NCBI RefSeq assembly: GCF_900095285.1
Contig: NZ_LT607734.1
Coordinates: forward strand, 496,001 to 560,000
Direction: 5' to 3'
DNA from: Fusobacterium gastrosuis
GTDB taxonomy: Bacteria; Fusobacteriota; Fusobacteriia; Fusobacteriales; Fusobacteriaceae
DNA: 64,000 bases
The position numbers and the translations under genes are program-made. Position 1 is the stretch's first letter. Every line of letters starts with the position of its first letter. Below the pieces are notes generated by a model. The model saw only the letters and a list, made by a program, of their open reading frames with translations, had not been told where the DNA came from and did not search any database. Shown in pieces: positions 10,071-21,916 of this stretch.

Positions 10071-10100
10071 ATTATATCATAAATTTATCTACAAAGTACA
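10071..10100 (-). promoter_or_regulatory. Candidate promoter for the plsX-fab operon
   Basis: On the minus strand, TATAAT lies at 10076-10071 preceded by TG one base upstream, forming an extended -10 (TGATATAAT). The -35 at 18-bp spacing (TGTACT, 10100-10095) is poor. It is the best candidate in the 241-base divergent gap. Confidence 0.5.
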
Positions 10101-10215
10101 TTATTTAGATTATATTTTATGAAAAAAAGTTTTTAAAAAATAAAATAACATGTGTTTTTTATTATACATTCTTTTTTTCATCTTGTAAATATTTTATTTT
10201 TATAAACTTTTAATC

Positions 10216-10244
10216 TTGACAAATAAAATAATCTTTTTTAAATT
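10216..10244 (+). promoter_or_regulatory. Candidate promoter for the ABC transporter-flavodoxin operon
   Basis: A perfect -35 TTGACA (10216-10221), a 17-bp spacer and a 4/6 -10 TAAATT (10239-10244). A perfect TATAAT at 10250-10255 lacks a -35 at proper distance. No copy of the palindrome found before the TetR gene occurs here. Confidence 0.5.
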
Positions 10245-10281
10245 TACTTTATAATAAAAAATGAAAGGAAAGTAAAAATTT

Positions 10282-12027
10282 ATGATAAATAAAAAACTTT
10301 ATTCTTTTTCTGGAAATATAAAAATTTATATCTTCCAGACAACAATTCTTTCTTGTGTAAAGCTTTTAGCTACAATTACTTTTGCTTGGTTGTTTTCTTA
10401 TCTATTAAATATGATTATTAAGAAAAATTACTCTTTAAATTACCTTTTTATTTGCTTAATGATCTTATCTATTATCTTTATAAGGCAGTTTTGTACAAAA
10501 AAAATAGCCTTAAAATTAGGTTGTTTAGTTGTCGAAATTAAACAAAACCTAAGAAAAGCTATTTTCAATAAAATTTTAAATTTAGGTCTAAATTTTACAG
10601 AATTTTTTAAAATTCAAGAGTTCATACATTTATCTATTGATAATGTTGAACATTTAGAGGTTTATTTTGGTGGCTATTTAACACAATTTTATTACTGCAT
10701 AGCTTCATCTATTATTCTATTTATAGCAATTTCACCTTTCAGCCTGAAAGTTGCTTTAATATTGTTATTTTTTTCTCTTTTGATACCTTTATTCTTATAT
10801 ATTTCATTAAATAAAGTTAAAAAAATTCAAAAAAAATATTTTGCTAAATATATGAATGTTGGAACTTTGTTTTTGGATAGTTTGCAAGGACTTACAACAT
10901 TAAAACTTTATGGTTCTGATGAGATAAGAGAAGCTGAAATAAAAAAAATGTCTGAAGAATTTAGGAATGAAACTATGAAAGTTCTAAAGATGCAATTACT
11001 TTCAATAGCGATTGTCAACTGGATTATATATGCAGGTACTATATTAGCTATTGTGTATGCAATTCAATTATTCTTGGTTAATGAGCTAAGTCTATTCACT
11101 TTATTTTTTATATTTATGTTAGCTCCTGAATTCTTTATTCCAATGAGAAGTTTAACTGCTCTTTTCCATGTAGCTATGACCGGACTTTCTGCTGCTGATA
11201 ATATTTTAAACTTCTTAGAAAGTCCAGAAAATAAAATTTCAGGTTCTATTGATTTTCCAAAAATCTCTGATGTCAATTTTAATAACTTTAATTTTTCTTA
11301 CCCAGACGGAAAGAAAGCACTTAATAATATTAATATTTCCTTCAAACAAAATAATTTAACCGCTATCGTCGGACATTCTGGCTGTGGAAAGTCTACTCTT
11401 GCATCAATTCTAGCAGGAGAATTACAGGCAAAAGAAAAGAACAAAATAAAAATTAATGACATCGTATTAAATGAAATTAAAAATAATCAAATTCCAAAAA
11501 ATATTCTAAAAATTACTCATGATGGGCATGTCTTCGAAGGCTCTCTGAGAGAGAATTTAAAATTTGCAAAACCAGATGCCTCAGATGAAGAAATTATTGA
11601 AGTCTTAGAACAAGTTAAACTATGGGATTTATTTAAGACACGAAAGGGATTAGATAGTACTTTAAATAGTCAAGGAAAAAACTTGTCAGGTGGACAAGCC
11701 CAAAGAATTTCATTAGCTAGAGCATTACTCTACAATGCAAGTATATATATTTTTGATGAAGCCACTTCTAATATAGATGTAGAATCTGAAGAAATTATTT
11801 TAGACATCATCTATAATCTATCCAAGACTAAAACAGTAATTTTCATTAGTCATAGGTTAGCATCTATCAAAAATGCCGATATTATATATGTTATGGAGAA
11901 AGGAAATATTATTGAAAGTGGCAAACATGCTGAGCTTCTAAAAGAAAGTAAAATTTATAAATATATGTACACACAACAAGAAGAATTAGAAAACTACTTA
12001 AGGGGAGGAAGAGAAAATGCAAAATAG
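10282..12027 (+). CDS. ABC exporter half-transporter, CydD-like (permease-ATPase fusion)
   Basis: A 581-residue protein with about six membrane segments in residues 1-310 and a C-terminal ATPase domain. Walker A is GHSGCGKST near residue 364, the signature is LSGGQAQR near residue 470 and Walker B is IYIFDEATS near residue 490, followed by an H-loop (ISHR). All catalytic elements are intact. The TMD segment GLTTLKLYG resembles CydD of thiol/heme-linked CydDC exporters, but no cytochrome bd genes are nearby, so the substrate is unknown. Its end overlaps the next half-transporter by 11 bases, indicating a heterodimer. Confidence 0.85.
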   Translation: MINKKLYSFSGNIKIYIFQTTILSCVKLLATITFAWLFSYLLNMIIKKNYSLNYLFICLMILSIIFIRQFCTKKIALKLGCLVVEIKQNLRKAIFNKILNLGLNFTEFFKIQEFIHLSIDNVEHLEVYFGGYLTQFYYCIASSIILFIAISPFSLKVALILLFFSLLIPLFLYISLNKVKKIQKKYFAKYMNVGTLFLDSLQGLTTLKLYGSDEIREAEIKKMSEEFRNETMKVLKMQLLSIAIVNWIIYAGTILAIVYAIQLFLVNELSLFTLFFIFMLAPEFFIPMRSLTALFHVAMTGLSAADNILNFLESPENKISGSIDFPKISDVNFNNFNFSYPDGKKALNNINISFKQNNLTAIVGHSGCGKSTLASILAGELQAKEKNKIKINDIVLNEIKNNQIPKNILKITHDGHVFEGSLRENLKFAKPDASDEEIIEVLEQVKLWDLFKTRKGLDSTLNSQGKNLSGGQAQRISLARALLYNASIYIFDEATSNIDVESEEIILDIIYNLSKTKTVIFISHRLASIKNADIIYVMEKGNIIESGKHAELLKESKIYKYMYTQQEELENYLRGGRENAK

Positions 12028-13729
12028 AAGGTCTTCTGGATTAATTATGTTAAAACTTATTAAGCTTTTAAATAATCTATGGTACGCCATGACTATTGCA
12101 GTTGCAACAGGCATTCTCGGTTTTATACTTTCTTTTGGTATATCTTTGTTAGCTGGATATGCAATTCTTTCAATCCTTCCAAATACAAAAGATAACTTAA
12201 AATATATTTTTGGTGGAAGTTTCTCTACCTCAACTTATATTTATGCAATGATATTTTGTGGTTTTTTTCGTGGAATTTTACATTACTTAGAACAATATTG
12301 TAATCACTATATAGCCTTCAAAATATTGGCTGAAATTAGAATTAAACTTTTTAAAATTATGAGAAAGTTGGCTCCTGCAAAAATGGAAGAAAAAAATCAT
12401 GGAGATTTAGTTGCTATGCTTACAGCTGATATAGAACTCCTTGAGGTGTTCTATGCTCATACTATATCTCCCATTTTGATTGCTGCTTTCACAAGTTTAA
12501 TTTTATTTGTTTATTTATCACATTTGAATATTATCTATGCTTTTTATATGCTTGTAAGCCAAATTTTTGTAGGACTTATAGTCCCTTATTTTGCTGCAAA
12601 ACACTCAGAAAGTTCAGGACTTTTAATAAGAAACAATTTAGGAAAATTGAACGATGAATTTTTAGATATTTTAAAAGGGGTTCGAGAAATAATACAATTT
12701 TCACAAGGAAAAAAAGTAGCAAAAAAAATAGATAATATCACTTTATCATTAGGTGAACAGCAAAAAGATTTGAGAAATAAAATGGCTGAAGTACAGATAG
12801 TAAGCGATTCTGCTATAATTTTAACATCAATTTTTCAACTATTATTGAGCATTTTTTTAATTTCAAAAAATTTAGTTAACATCGAAATATCTATACTTGC
12901 AGGGATATTACAGGTTGGAAGTTTTGCTCCTTATATTAACTTAGCTAATCTTGGAAATATTTTATCTCAAACTTTTGCAGCTGGTGAAAGAGTATTAAAT
13001 TTAATGGAAGAGAAGCCTACTATTAATGATTCTGAAGAATACTTTAAAGAAAATTCAAAAAAGGATATTGATAAATATATTGAAATTAAAAATTTAAGCT
13101 ATGGATATAATAAAAATATAAATATTTTAAATAATATCAACTTAAGTATCAATAAGGGAGAATTAATTGGAATTATGGGGGAAAGTGGTTGTGGAAAATC
13201 AACTTTACTCAAGCTCATTATGAGATTTTGGGACAGTAACTTCGGAAATATATTTATTAATTCTACAAATATAAAAAGTATATCCCTAAAAGATTTACAT
13301 AAAAAATTTAATTATATGACACAATCCACAAATCTTTTCATTGGTACTTTAAGGGATAATCTTTTAATAGCCAAGCCAAATGCCACAGATGATGAAATTT
13401 ATGCTGCACTTAAAAAAGCTGCTTTTTATGATCATGTATTAACTTTGCCGAATAAATTGGACAGTATTGTTGAAGAAAGCGGAAAAAATTTTTCTGGTGG
13501 AGAAAAACAACGAATAGGACTGGCTCGCTCTTTTCTGGCAAATAGAGAAATTTTCTTATTAGATGAACCTACTTCTAATCTAGATATACATAATGAAGCT
13601 ATTATCTTGAAGGCATTGATTGAAGAAGCAAAAAATAAAACTATTATATTAGTTTCACATAGAGAATCTACTCTTTCAATATGTGATAAAATTTTTAAAA
13701 TGAAAAATGGCATTATTTATAACTTATAA
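12017..13729 (+). CDS. ABC exporter half-transporter, CydC-like (permease-ATPase fusion)
   Basis: A 570-residue partner of the preceding gene: N-terminal membrane domain to about residue 320, then an ATPase with Walker A GESGCGKST near residue 390, signature FSGGEKQR near residue 493 and Walker B IFLLDEPTS near residue 513. A strong ribosome site (AGGGGAGGAA) inside the end of the upstream gene sets the ATG at 12017. The pair probably exports a small molecule across the inner membrane. Coupling to a flavodoxin and a TetR regulator suggests a redox or tetrapyrrole link (inference only). Confidence 0.85.
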   Translation: MQNRRSSGLIMLKLIKLLNNLWYAMTIAVATGILGFILSFGISLLAGYAILSILPNTKDNLKYIFGGSFSTSTYIYAMIFCGFFRGILHYLEQYCNHYIAFKILAEIRIKLFKIMRKLAPAKMEEKNHGDLVAMLTADIELLEVFYAHTISPILIAAFTSLILFVYLSHLNIIYAFYMLVSQIFVGLIVPYFAAKHSESSGLLIRNNLGKLNDEFLDILKGVREIIQFSQGKKVAKKIDNITLSLGEQQKDLRNKMAEVQIVSDSAIILTSIFQLLLSIFLISKNLVNIEISILAGILQVGSFAPYINLANLGNILSQTFAAGERVLNLMEEKPTINDSEEYFKENSKKDIDKYIEIKNLSYGYNKNINILNNINLSINKGELIGIMGESGCGKSTLLKLIMRFWDSNFGNIFINSTNIKSISLKDLHKKFNYMTQSTNLFIGTLRDNLLIAKPNATDDEIYAALKKAAFYDHVLTLPNKLDSIVEESGKNFSGGEKQRIGLARSFLANREIFLLDEPTSNLDIHNEAIILKALIEEAKNKTIILVSHRESTLSICDKIFKMKNGIIYNL

Positions 13730-13746
13730 ATTTTAAGGAGGACATT

Positions 13747-14268
13747 ATGAAAATACTTATCGTGTATTCATCGCTGACAGGAAATACAAAAAAAGTTTGT
13801 GAAAAAGCATTTGAAATTTTAAACTGTGAAAAAGAATTTATTGCAATAGAAAATATTAATGAAAATATATTAATTCACTATAAAAATATTATTATCGGTA
13901 CTTGGATTGATAAAGCAAGTGCTGATGAAAAAATGAGAATATTTTTAAAGAATCTTTCTGGAAAAAATTTATATTTTATTGCTAGTCTTGCTGCTCCTTT
14001 AGACTCAGAACATGCAAAAAAATGTTATAATAATTTAGCTAAACTTTGTTCTAAAAATAATAATTTTAAAGATGGAGTCCTAACTAGAGGAAAAGTTTCA
14101 GAGGAATTACGCGAAAAATTTGATAAATTTCCTTTGAACATTATTCATAAATTTGTTCCAAACATAAAAGAAATTGTTTTAGATGCTGAATCTCATCCAG
14201 ATGAAAGTGATTTTAAACTAATTGAAAATTTTATTAAGAAAAATTTGATTTTATTTTATAATTTTTAG
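13747..14268 (+). CDS. Small flavodoxin-like protein
   Basis: A 173-residue flavodoxin-fold protein. The N-terminal phosphate-binding loop reads YSSLTGNTKKV (residues 7-17), which cradles FMN. A C-terminal SHPDESDF segment (about residues 153-160) is typical of short single-domain flavodoxin families that accompany reductases, including BilS-type proteins. It lies 17 bases after the ABC pair behind a GGAGG ribosome site, so it is the third gene of that operon. Likely an FMN electron carrier; its partner is not evident here. Confidence 0.75.
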   Translation: MKILIVYSSLTGNTKKVCEKAFEILNCEKEFIAIENINENILIHYKNIIIGTWIDKASADEKMRIFLKNLSGKNLYFIASLAAPLDSEHAKKCYNNLAKLCSKNNNFKDGVLTRGKVSEELREKFDKFPLNIIHKFVPNIKEIVLDAESHPDESDFKLIENFIKKNLILFYNF

Positions 14269-14279
14269 TTAATTAAATA

Positions 14280-14316
14280 TTGCTTTAATCAAATTTATAC
14301 TATAATATATAGTATA
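14280..14316 (+). promoter_or_regulatory. tetR-family gene promoter overlapped by a palindromic operator
   Basis: A perfect inverted repeat with 9-bp arms TATACTATA (14296-14304) and TATAGTATA (14308-14316), separated by 3 bases. The -10 hexamer TATAAT (14301-14306) lies inside it and a weak -35 TTGCTT (14280-14285) lies 15 bp upstream. A palindrome of this size over the promoter of a TetR-family gene is the usual layout for autorepression. Confidence 0.7.
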
Positions 14317-14348
14317 GACTATTTCATAATTTAGATTGGAGAGATATT

Positions 14349-14843
14349 ATGGCAAGAAAATCTATCTATACTAAGGAAATGATATTAGATTCTGCTATAA
14401 AAATCTTTAAGAGAGAAGGCTCTGAGGCAATTACTGCTAAAAATATTGCAAAAGAACTTAATTGTTCTGTGGCTCCTATCTATTCTATTTATATAAGTTT
14501 AGATGATCTAAAAAAAGATTTATCTAAATGTATAGAAGAATGTCTTTTGAATGAAGAACCCAAAAAAGAGGGGGAATGTAAAGAAATGGATTGTCTTCTT
14601 GCAAGAATGTTTCAAAAATTAGAGCTTAATACTGAAAATAATTCTGAATTAGCCAACAAAATCAAAGAATTAAAAAAAAATTTAATAAAAGGTGAAGACA
14701 GAAAAAACATTTTTGGACATTTTACAGACATTATTTCATTTCTATCTATTTCAAGAGAAGCAAAATTTTCAAGAAGTCAAATTTTAGGGTTAATTGCAAA
14801 GCATAAGAAATACATTACAGAGCTTAATCAAAAAAAGAAATAG
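14349..14843 (+). CDS. TetR/AcrR-family transcriptional regulator
   Basis: A 164-residue regulator. Residues 8-52 form a TetR-type helix-turn-helix (ILDSAIKIFKREGSEAITAK, then IAKELNCSVAPIYSIY). The C-terminal part is mostly charged helices with a CKEMDC segment near residue 78 whose two Cys could sense redox or metals (inference). It is somewhat shorter than typical TetR proteins. It has its own promoter with a palindromic operator and probably controls itself and perhaps the upstream ABC-flavodoxin genes. Confidence 0.82.
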   Translation: MARKSIYTKEMILDSAIKIFKREGSEAITAKNIAKELNCSVAPIYSIYISLDDLKKDLSKCIEECLLNEEPKKEGECKEMDCLLARMFQKLELNTENNSELANKIKELKKNLIKGEDRKNIFGHFTDIISFLSISREAKFSRSQILGLIAKHKKYITELNQKKK

Positions 14844-14849
14844 CAAAAA

Positions 14850-14884
14850 ATACCACTGGATAAATCCAAGTGGTATTTTTTTTA
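14850..14884. terminator. Bidirectional terminator between tetR and tonB
   Basis: A stem with arms 14850-14860 and 14865-14876 (one bulged base, loop TAAA), flanked by A-run on the left and T-run on the right, so it can end both the plus-strand tetR transcript and the minus-strand exbB-exbD-tonB transcript. Confidence 0.85.
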
Positions 14885-15592
14885 TTTAGGATAAAATACA
14901 AAATCTTTTTCGAAATAAACTTTTATATTTTTTCCATAATAATATATAGGTTTAAATTTCCATTGTTTTATTGCTTTTTTTACTTCCTCATCAAAGCCCA
15001 ACTTAGCATGTGATTTTATAATCTCAATTTTACTAATTTCTCCATTTAAACCAACTAAAAATTTGACACTTACAATAACTTTTAATGAATATCCTATTGC
15101 TTCAGCTTGTGATGGGTAATCTGGTTCAACCTCATTTAAAATAGTGTAATTTATCCCTGCTGATGAAAGAGCTATATAGCCTCCATCTCCATCAGCCATA
15201 AAATTTGAACCTTGAAATACTTCATTTTCTCCTTCTGGGTTTCCATTATTTTCAGTAAAAATTGTTTTTTCAACTTCAATACTATTTTTTTTATCTTCAG
15301 TTTCTTCTTTTGGAATTTTTTTTGTTTTATCTGCTATTTTACTTTTTATTTCCTTTTTTTCAGTTTCTTTCTCTAGCTTTTTTTCCACTTTCTTCTCTTC
15401 TTTTTTTTGTTGCTTTTTCTCTATCTCTCTTGGAGCAACAATTGGTGACCCAGGATTAAGAGAAGTTTTTGTTGCTACAAATGTTACCGGCACAATTCTA
15501 CTTAATTTTTCATTTCCTAATTGATTAATAGAGCTAAATACTAAGAAAAAACTTAAATGGAAAAGTAAAGAAATTAATATATATTTTTTCAT
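14882..15592 (-). CDS. tonB: TonB-family energy transducer
   Basis: A 236-residue protein with one N-terminal membrane segment (residues 2-22), a Lys/Glu-rich extended region (about 55-110, in place of the usual Pro-rich spacer) and a C-terminal TonB domain (about 150-236, with YPSQAEAIGYSLKVIV and VKKAIKQWKFKPIYY). It passes proton-motive-force energy from ExbBD to outer-membrane receptors. It is the last gene of exbB-exbD-tonB. No TonB-dependent receptor is encoded in this window, so its client is elsewhere. Confidence 0.9.
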   Translation of the reverse strand: MKKYILISLLFHLSFFLVFSSINQLGNEKLSRIVPVTFVATKTSLNPGSPIVAPREIEKKQQKKEEKKVEKKLEKETEKKEIKSKIADKTKKIPKEETEDKKNSIEVEKTIFTENNGNPEGENEVFQGSNFMADGDGGYIALSSAGINYTILNEVEPDYPSQAEAIGYSLKVIVSVKFLVGLNGEISKIEIIKSHAKLGFDEEVKKAIKQWKFKPIYYYGKNIKVYFEKDFVFYPK

Positions 15593-15601
15593 AGATTTCT
15601 C

Positions 15602-15991
15602 CTATTCATAAAAATTAAGCCCTAAATTTTCAACTCCATTTTCTTTAATTTTTGTTATCAGATCCATAACGGTTTGATATTTTAAATTTTTATCAGCAGA
15701 AATTGTAGCTTCTTTAACTGTTTTTAATTGTTCATCTAGTTTATTAAATTCAACTGGATAAATTTTTCCATTATCAGATATATGGTACTTTTCATCTTTA
15801 TCAATGATAATTTCTATACTCTTGTTTTTGTCGGTTTTTTCTATTGTAGAACTAGGTAAATCAACCTGAATAGAACCAAAATTATTAAAAGTTGTGGTCA
15901 CCATAAAAAATATTATTAATAGAAAAACAACATCTATTAATGGTGTCAAATCTGGCTGTACCGAAGTTCTTTTTTTTCTATATCTTCCCAT
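15602..15991 (-). CDS. exbD: Biopolymer transport protein ExbD
   Basis: A 129-residue ExbD/TolR family protein. A single N-terminal membrane helix contains the essential Asp in [15 protein letters not shown] (Asp near residue 19), followed by a periplasmic domain. With ExbB it forms the proton-driven motor for TonB. The gene lies 2 bases after exbB and 9 before tonB. Confidence 0.94.
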   Translation of the reverse strand: MGRYRKKRTSVQPDLTPLIDVVFLLIIFFMVTTTFNNFGSIQVDLPSSTIEKTDKNKSIEIIIDKDEKYHISDNGKIYPVEFNKLDEQLKTVKEATISADKNLKYQTVMDLITKIKENGVENLGLNFYE

Positions 15992-15993
15992 AA

Positions 15994-16602
15994 TTATCTC
16001 CTAAAAATATTAATTATAGTAGTCGTTATTTTATCTATCTCGCTCTCTATTTTCTCTAATCTTCTATTTAAGTAATTGTATGCTACTATTGCAGGTATGG
16101 CTATAATAAGTCCTAGGGCAGTTGTTAAAAGTGCCTCTGCTATACCATCTGCAACTACAGTAGCATCTCCTGACCCAAATTTTGAAATATTTGTAAAAGC
16201 TTTAATCATTCCTGTAACTGTTCCTAAAAGCCCTAACATAGGTGCTATTCCTATGACACTAGCTAAACAATTAAGTTTAGATTCAAAAGGTGCTATTTCT
16301 TCAATAATGATTTCTTTTATAATATTTTCATAATCTTGAACTTCCAATCCTTTCTTTGAACTAGTTAAAAATTTTTCTATAGAACTCGCTATACAACTCT
16401 TTTTAGTTTTACATAAACTTATGGCATCGTTTATTTTATTTTCTCTAATTAATTTATTTATTTCAATTTTAAAATTTTTTCCCAAGTCTTTTTCATTTTT
16501 TGTAAAAAATACTATTCTTTCTAAAATTATTGAAAGAGTTAATACTGAAATAATGCTTAATAACCATAGTATTGGTCCACCAACTTCTAAATAATGCAAC
16601 AT
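15994..16602 (-). CDS. exbB: MotA/TolQ/ExbB proton channel protein
   Basis: A 202-residue three-helix membrane protein. The first helix is at residues 8-30 and the channel helices lie in the C-terminal half, with the family motif [14 protein letters not shown] near residue 120 and a second helix rich in small residues ([15 protein letters not shown]). It is the first gene of the exbB-exbD-tonB operon. No strong promoter was recognised in the gap to the rRNA terminator. Confidence 0.94.
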   Translation of the reverse strand: MLHYLEVGGPILWLLSIISVLTLSIILERIVFFTKNEKDLGKNFKIEINKLIRENKINDAISLCKTKKSCIASSIEKFLTSSKKGLEVQDYENIIKEIIIEEIAPFESKLNCLASVIGIAPMLGLLGTVTGMIKAFTNISKFGSGDATVVADGIAEALLTTALGLIIAIPAIVAYNYLNRRLEKIESEIDKITTTIINIFRR

Positions 16603-16721
16603 AATACCTCCATTTATAAAATATTTTAATATAGATACTTTTAACTTATATTATTTTAAAAGTCAATATATTTTTTTAAAAAATTATTATATTATCTTCT
16701 TTCTTTAGTATTTTTAAATAC

Positions 16722-16747
16722 AAAAAAAGAGAAGCACTAGCTTCTCT
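16722..16747 (-). terminator. rRNA operon terminator
   Basis: Read on the minus strand, a perfect 8-bp stem (AGAGAAGC and GCTTCTCT) with a 4-base loop is followed by seven T. It lies 13 bases after the 5S rRNA end. Confidence 0.92.
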
Positions 16748-16759
16748 CCTTTAAACATT

Positions 16760-16877
16760 GCTTGGCAAATCCCTATTCTCCCGGGTCGCTTCCAACCAAG
16801 TACCTTCAGCGTATATGGGCTTAACTTCTAGGTTCGGAATGTTACTAGGTGTACCCCCATAGCTATTCTCACCAAGC
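16760..16877 (-). rRNA. rrf: 5S ribosomal RNA
   Basis: About 118 nt. The terminal stem pairs GCTTGGTGA at the 5' end with TTTGCCAAGC at the 3' end, and internal blocks such as CCGAACCTAGAAGTTAAGC match 5S rRNA. It is the last gene of the rRNA operon, about 80 bases after 23S. Ends are estimated to within a few bases. Confidence 0.95.
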
Positions 16878-16892
16878 TATTTAATTTTAACA

Positions 16893-16942
16893 CATAACAC
16901 CGTTATGCGCAAGTGTTCTATGAACACTCAAAACTATATAGT
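16893..16942 (-). other. 23S-5S spacer with palindromic hairpins
   Basis: The spacer holds three short palindromes: CATAAC/GTTATG (16893-16907), GTGTTC/GAACAC (16913-16927) and the 10-bp palindrome ACTATATAGT (16933-16942). The last one, and a TGTTCAT-type palindrome, recur in the 16S-23S spacer, so they may be shared processing elements. Confidence 0.6.
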
Positions 16943-16959
16943 AAATACAAACTTGCCTT

Positions 16960-19870
<2,911 letters not shown>

Positions 19871-19998
19871 TATTTTTTTTTGACAGCTAACTCTAAAGAA
19901 ATTTTAGAGTTTGTTTTTTGTTTTTTTCTTGTTTGTTCTACTATATAGTTTCCAATGTTCATATGAACATAGCAAATAGAGAAAGACAGCTTCTCCTT
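19871..19998 (-). other. 16S-23S internal transcribed spacer without tRNA
   Basis: Only about 128 bases and no tRNA cloverleaf on either strand. It holds a hairpin (AACTCTAAA/TTTAGAGTT, 19889-19911), the 10-bp palindrome ACTATATAGT (19940-19949) and a 16-bp palindrome ATGTTCATATGAACAT (19955-19970). The last two resemble elements in the 23S-5S spacer. Confidence 0.8.
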
Positions 19999-21506
<1,508 letters not shown>

Positions 21507-21623
21507 ATCTATTAAAGCTCATTTGCTTCTTTTTATTTTACACCAAATTTAATGGTTGCTTTTTGTCTTTTCTCTATTCTTTTGCTAATGTCCTCGTCCT
21601 ACCTTCTCAAGTGGACATTGATT

Positions 21624-21690
21624 ATCTTACCATCACTACTACTTTTTGTCAACTATATTTTTTTACTTTTTTTATTTTTTTATTACCCTC
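21624..21690 (-). promoter_or_regulatory. rRNA operon promoter with UP-element-like A-tracts
   Basis: On the minus strand, -35 TTGACA (21652-21647), 17-bp spacer and -10 TAAGAT (21629-21624). Immediately upstream of the -35 (about 21653-21690) are runs of seven or more A, as in rRNA UP elements. The leader to 16S would be about 110 nt. Confidence 0.88.
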
Positions 21691-21871
21691 ATCCTTTTTT
21701 CTTATTTTTCAATAACTTTATACCATAAATACTCTGAAATATTTATATAATTTATATATATATTTAAATAACATAAAAATTTTATTTTTATAAAAAATAA
21801 AATAATTGATATTATTTCTTTTAATATATATTCTTTTATATACTCCTTACATTTGGATAAAAAATATATAT
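21691..21871. other. AT-rich gap without a recognisable gene
   Basis: About 180 bases of almost pure A/T between the rRNA promoter and the terminator of the flavoprotein operon. The only long open frame runs over the complement of the terminator and the flavoprotein gene and has no coding character. No RNA gene or repeat was recognised. Confidence 0.6.
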
Positions 21872-21899
21872 AAAAAAGACATCAAATACTTGATGTCTT
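21872..21899 (-). terminator. Terminator of the flavoprotein operon
   Basis: On the minus strand, a 10-bp stem (AAGACATCAA/TTGATGTCTT in plus-strand reading, 21876-21885 and 21890-21899) with a 4-base loop is followed by T-run. It lies 17 bases after the flavoprotein stop. Confidence 0.9.
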
Positions 21900-21916
21900 C
21901 AATTATTAATAATTTT

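Noticed and set aside
10041..10281. TetR operator before the ABC genes
   Set aside because: No copy of the 9-bp arms was found there, only AT-rich sequence.
19871..19998. tRNA-Ile or tRNA-Ala in the 16S-23S spacer
   Set aside because: The spacer is only about 128 bases and has no cloverleaf or T-arm sequence.
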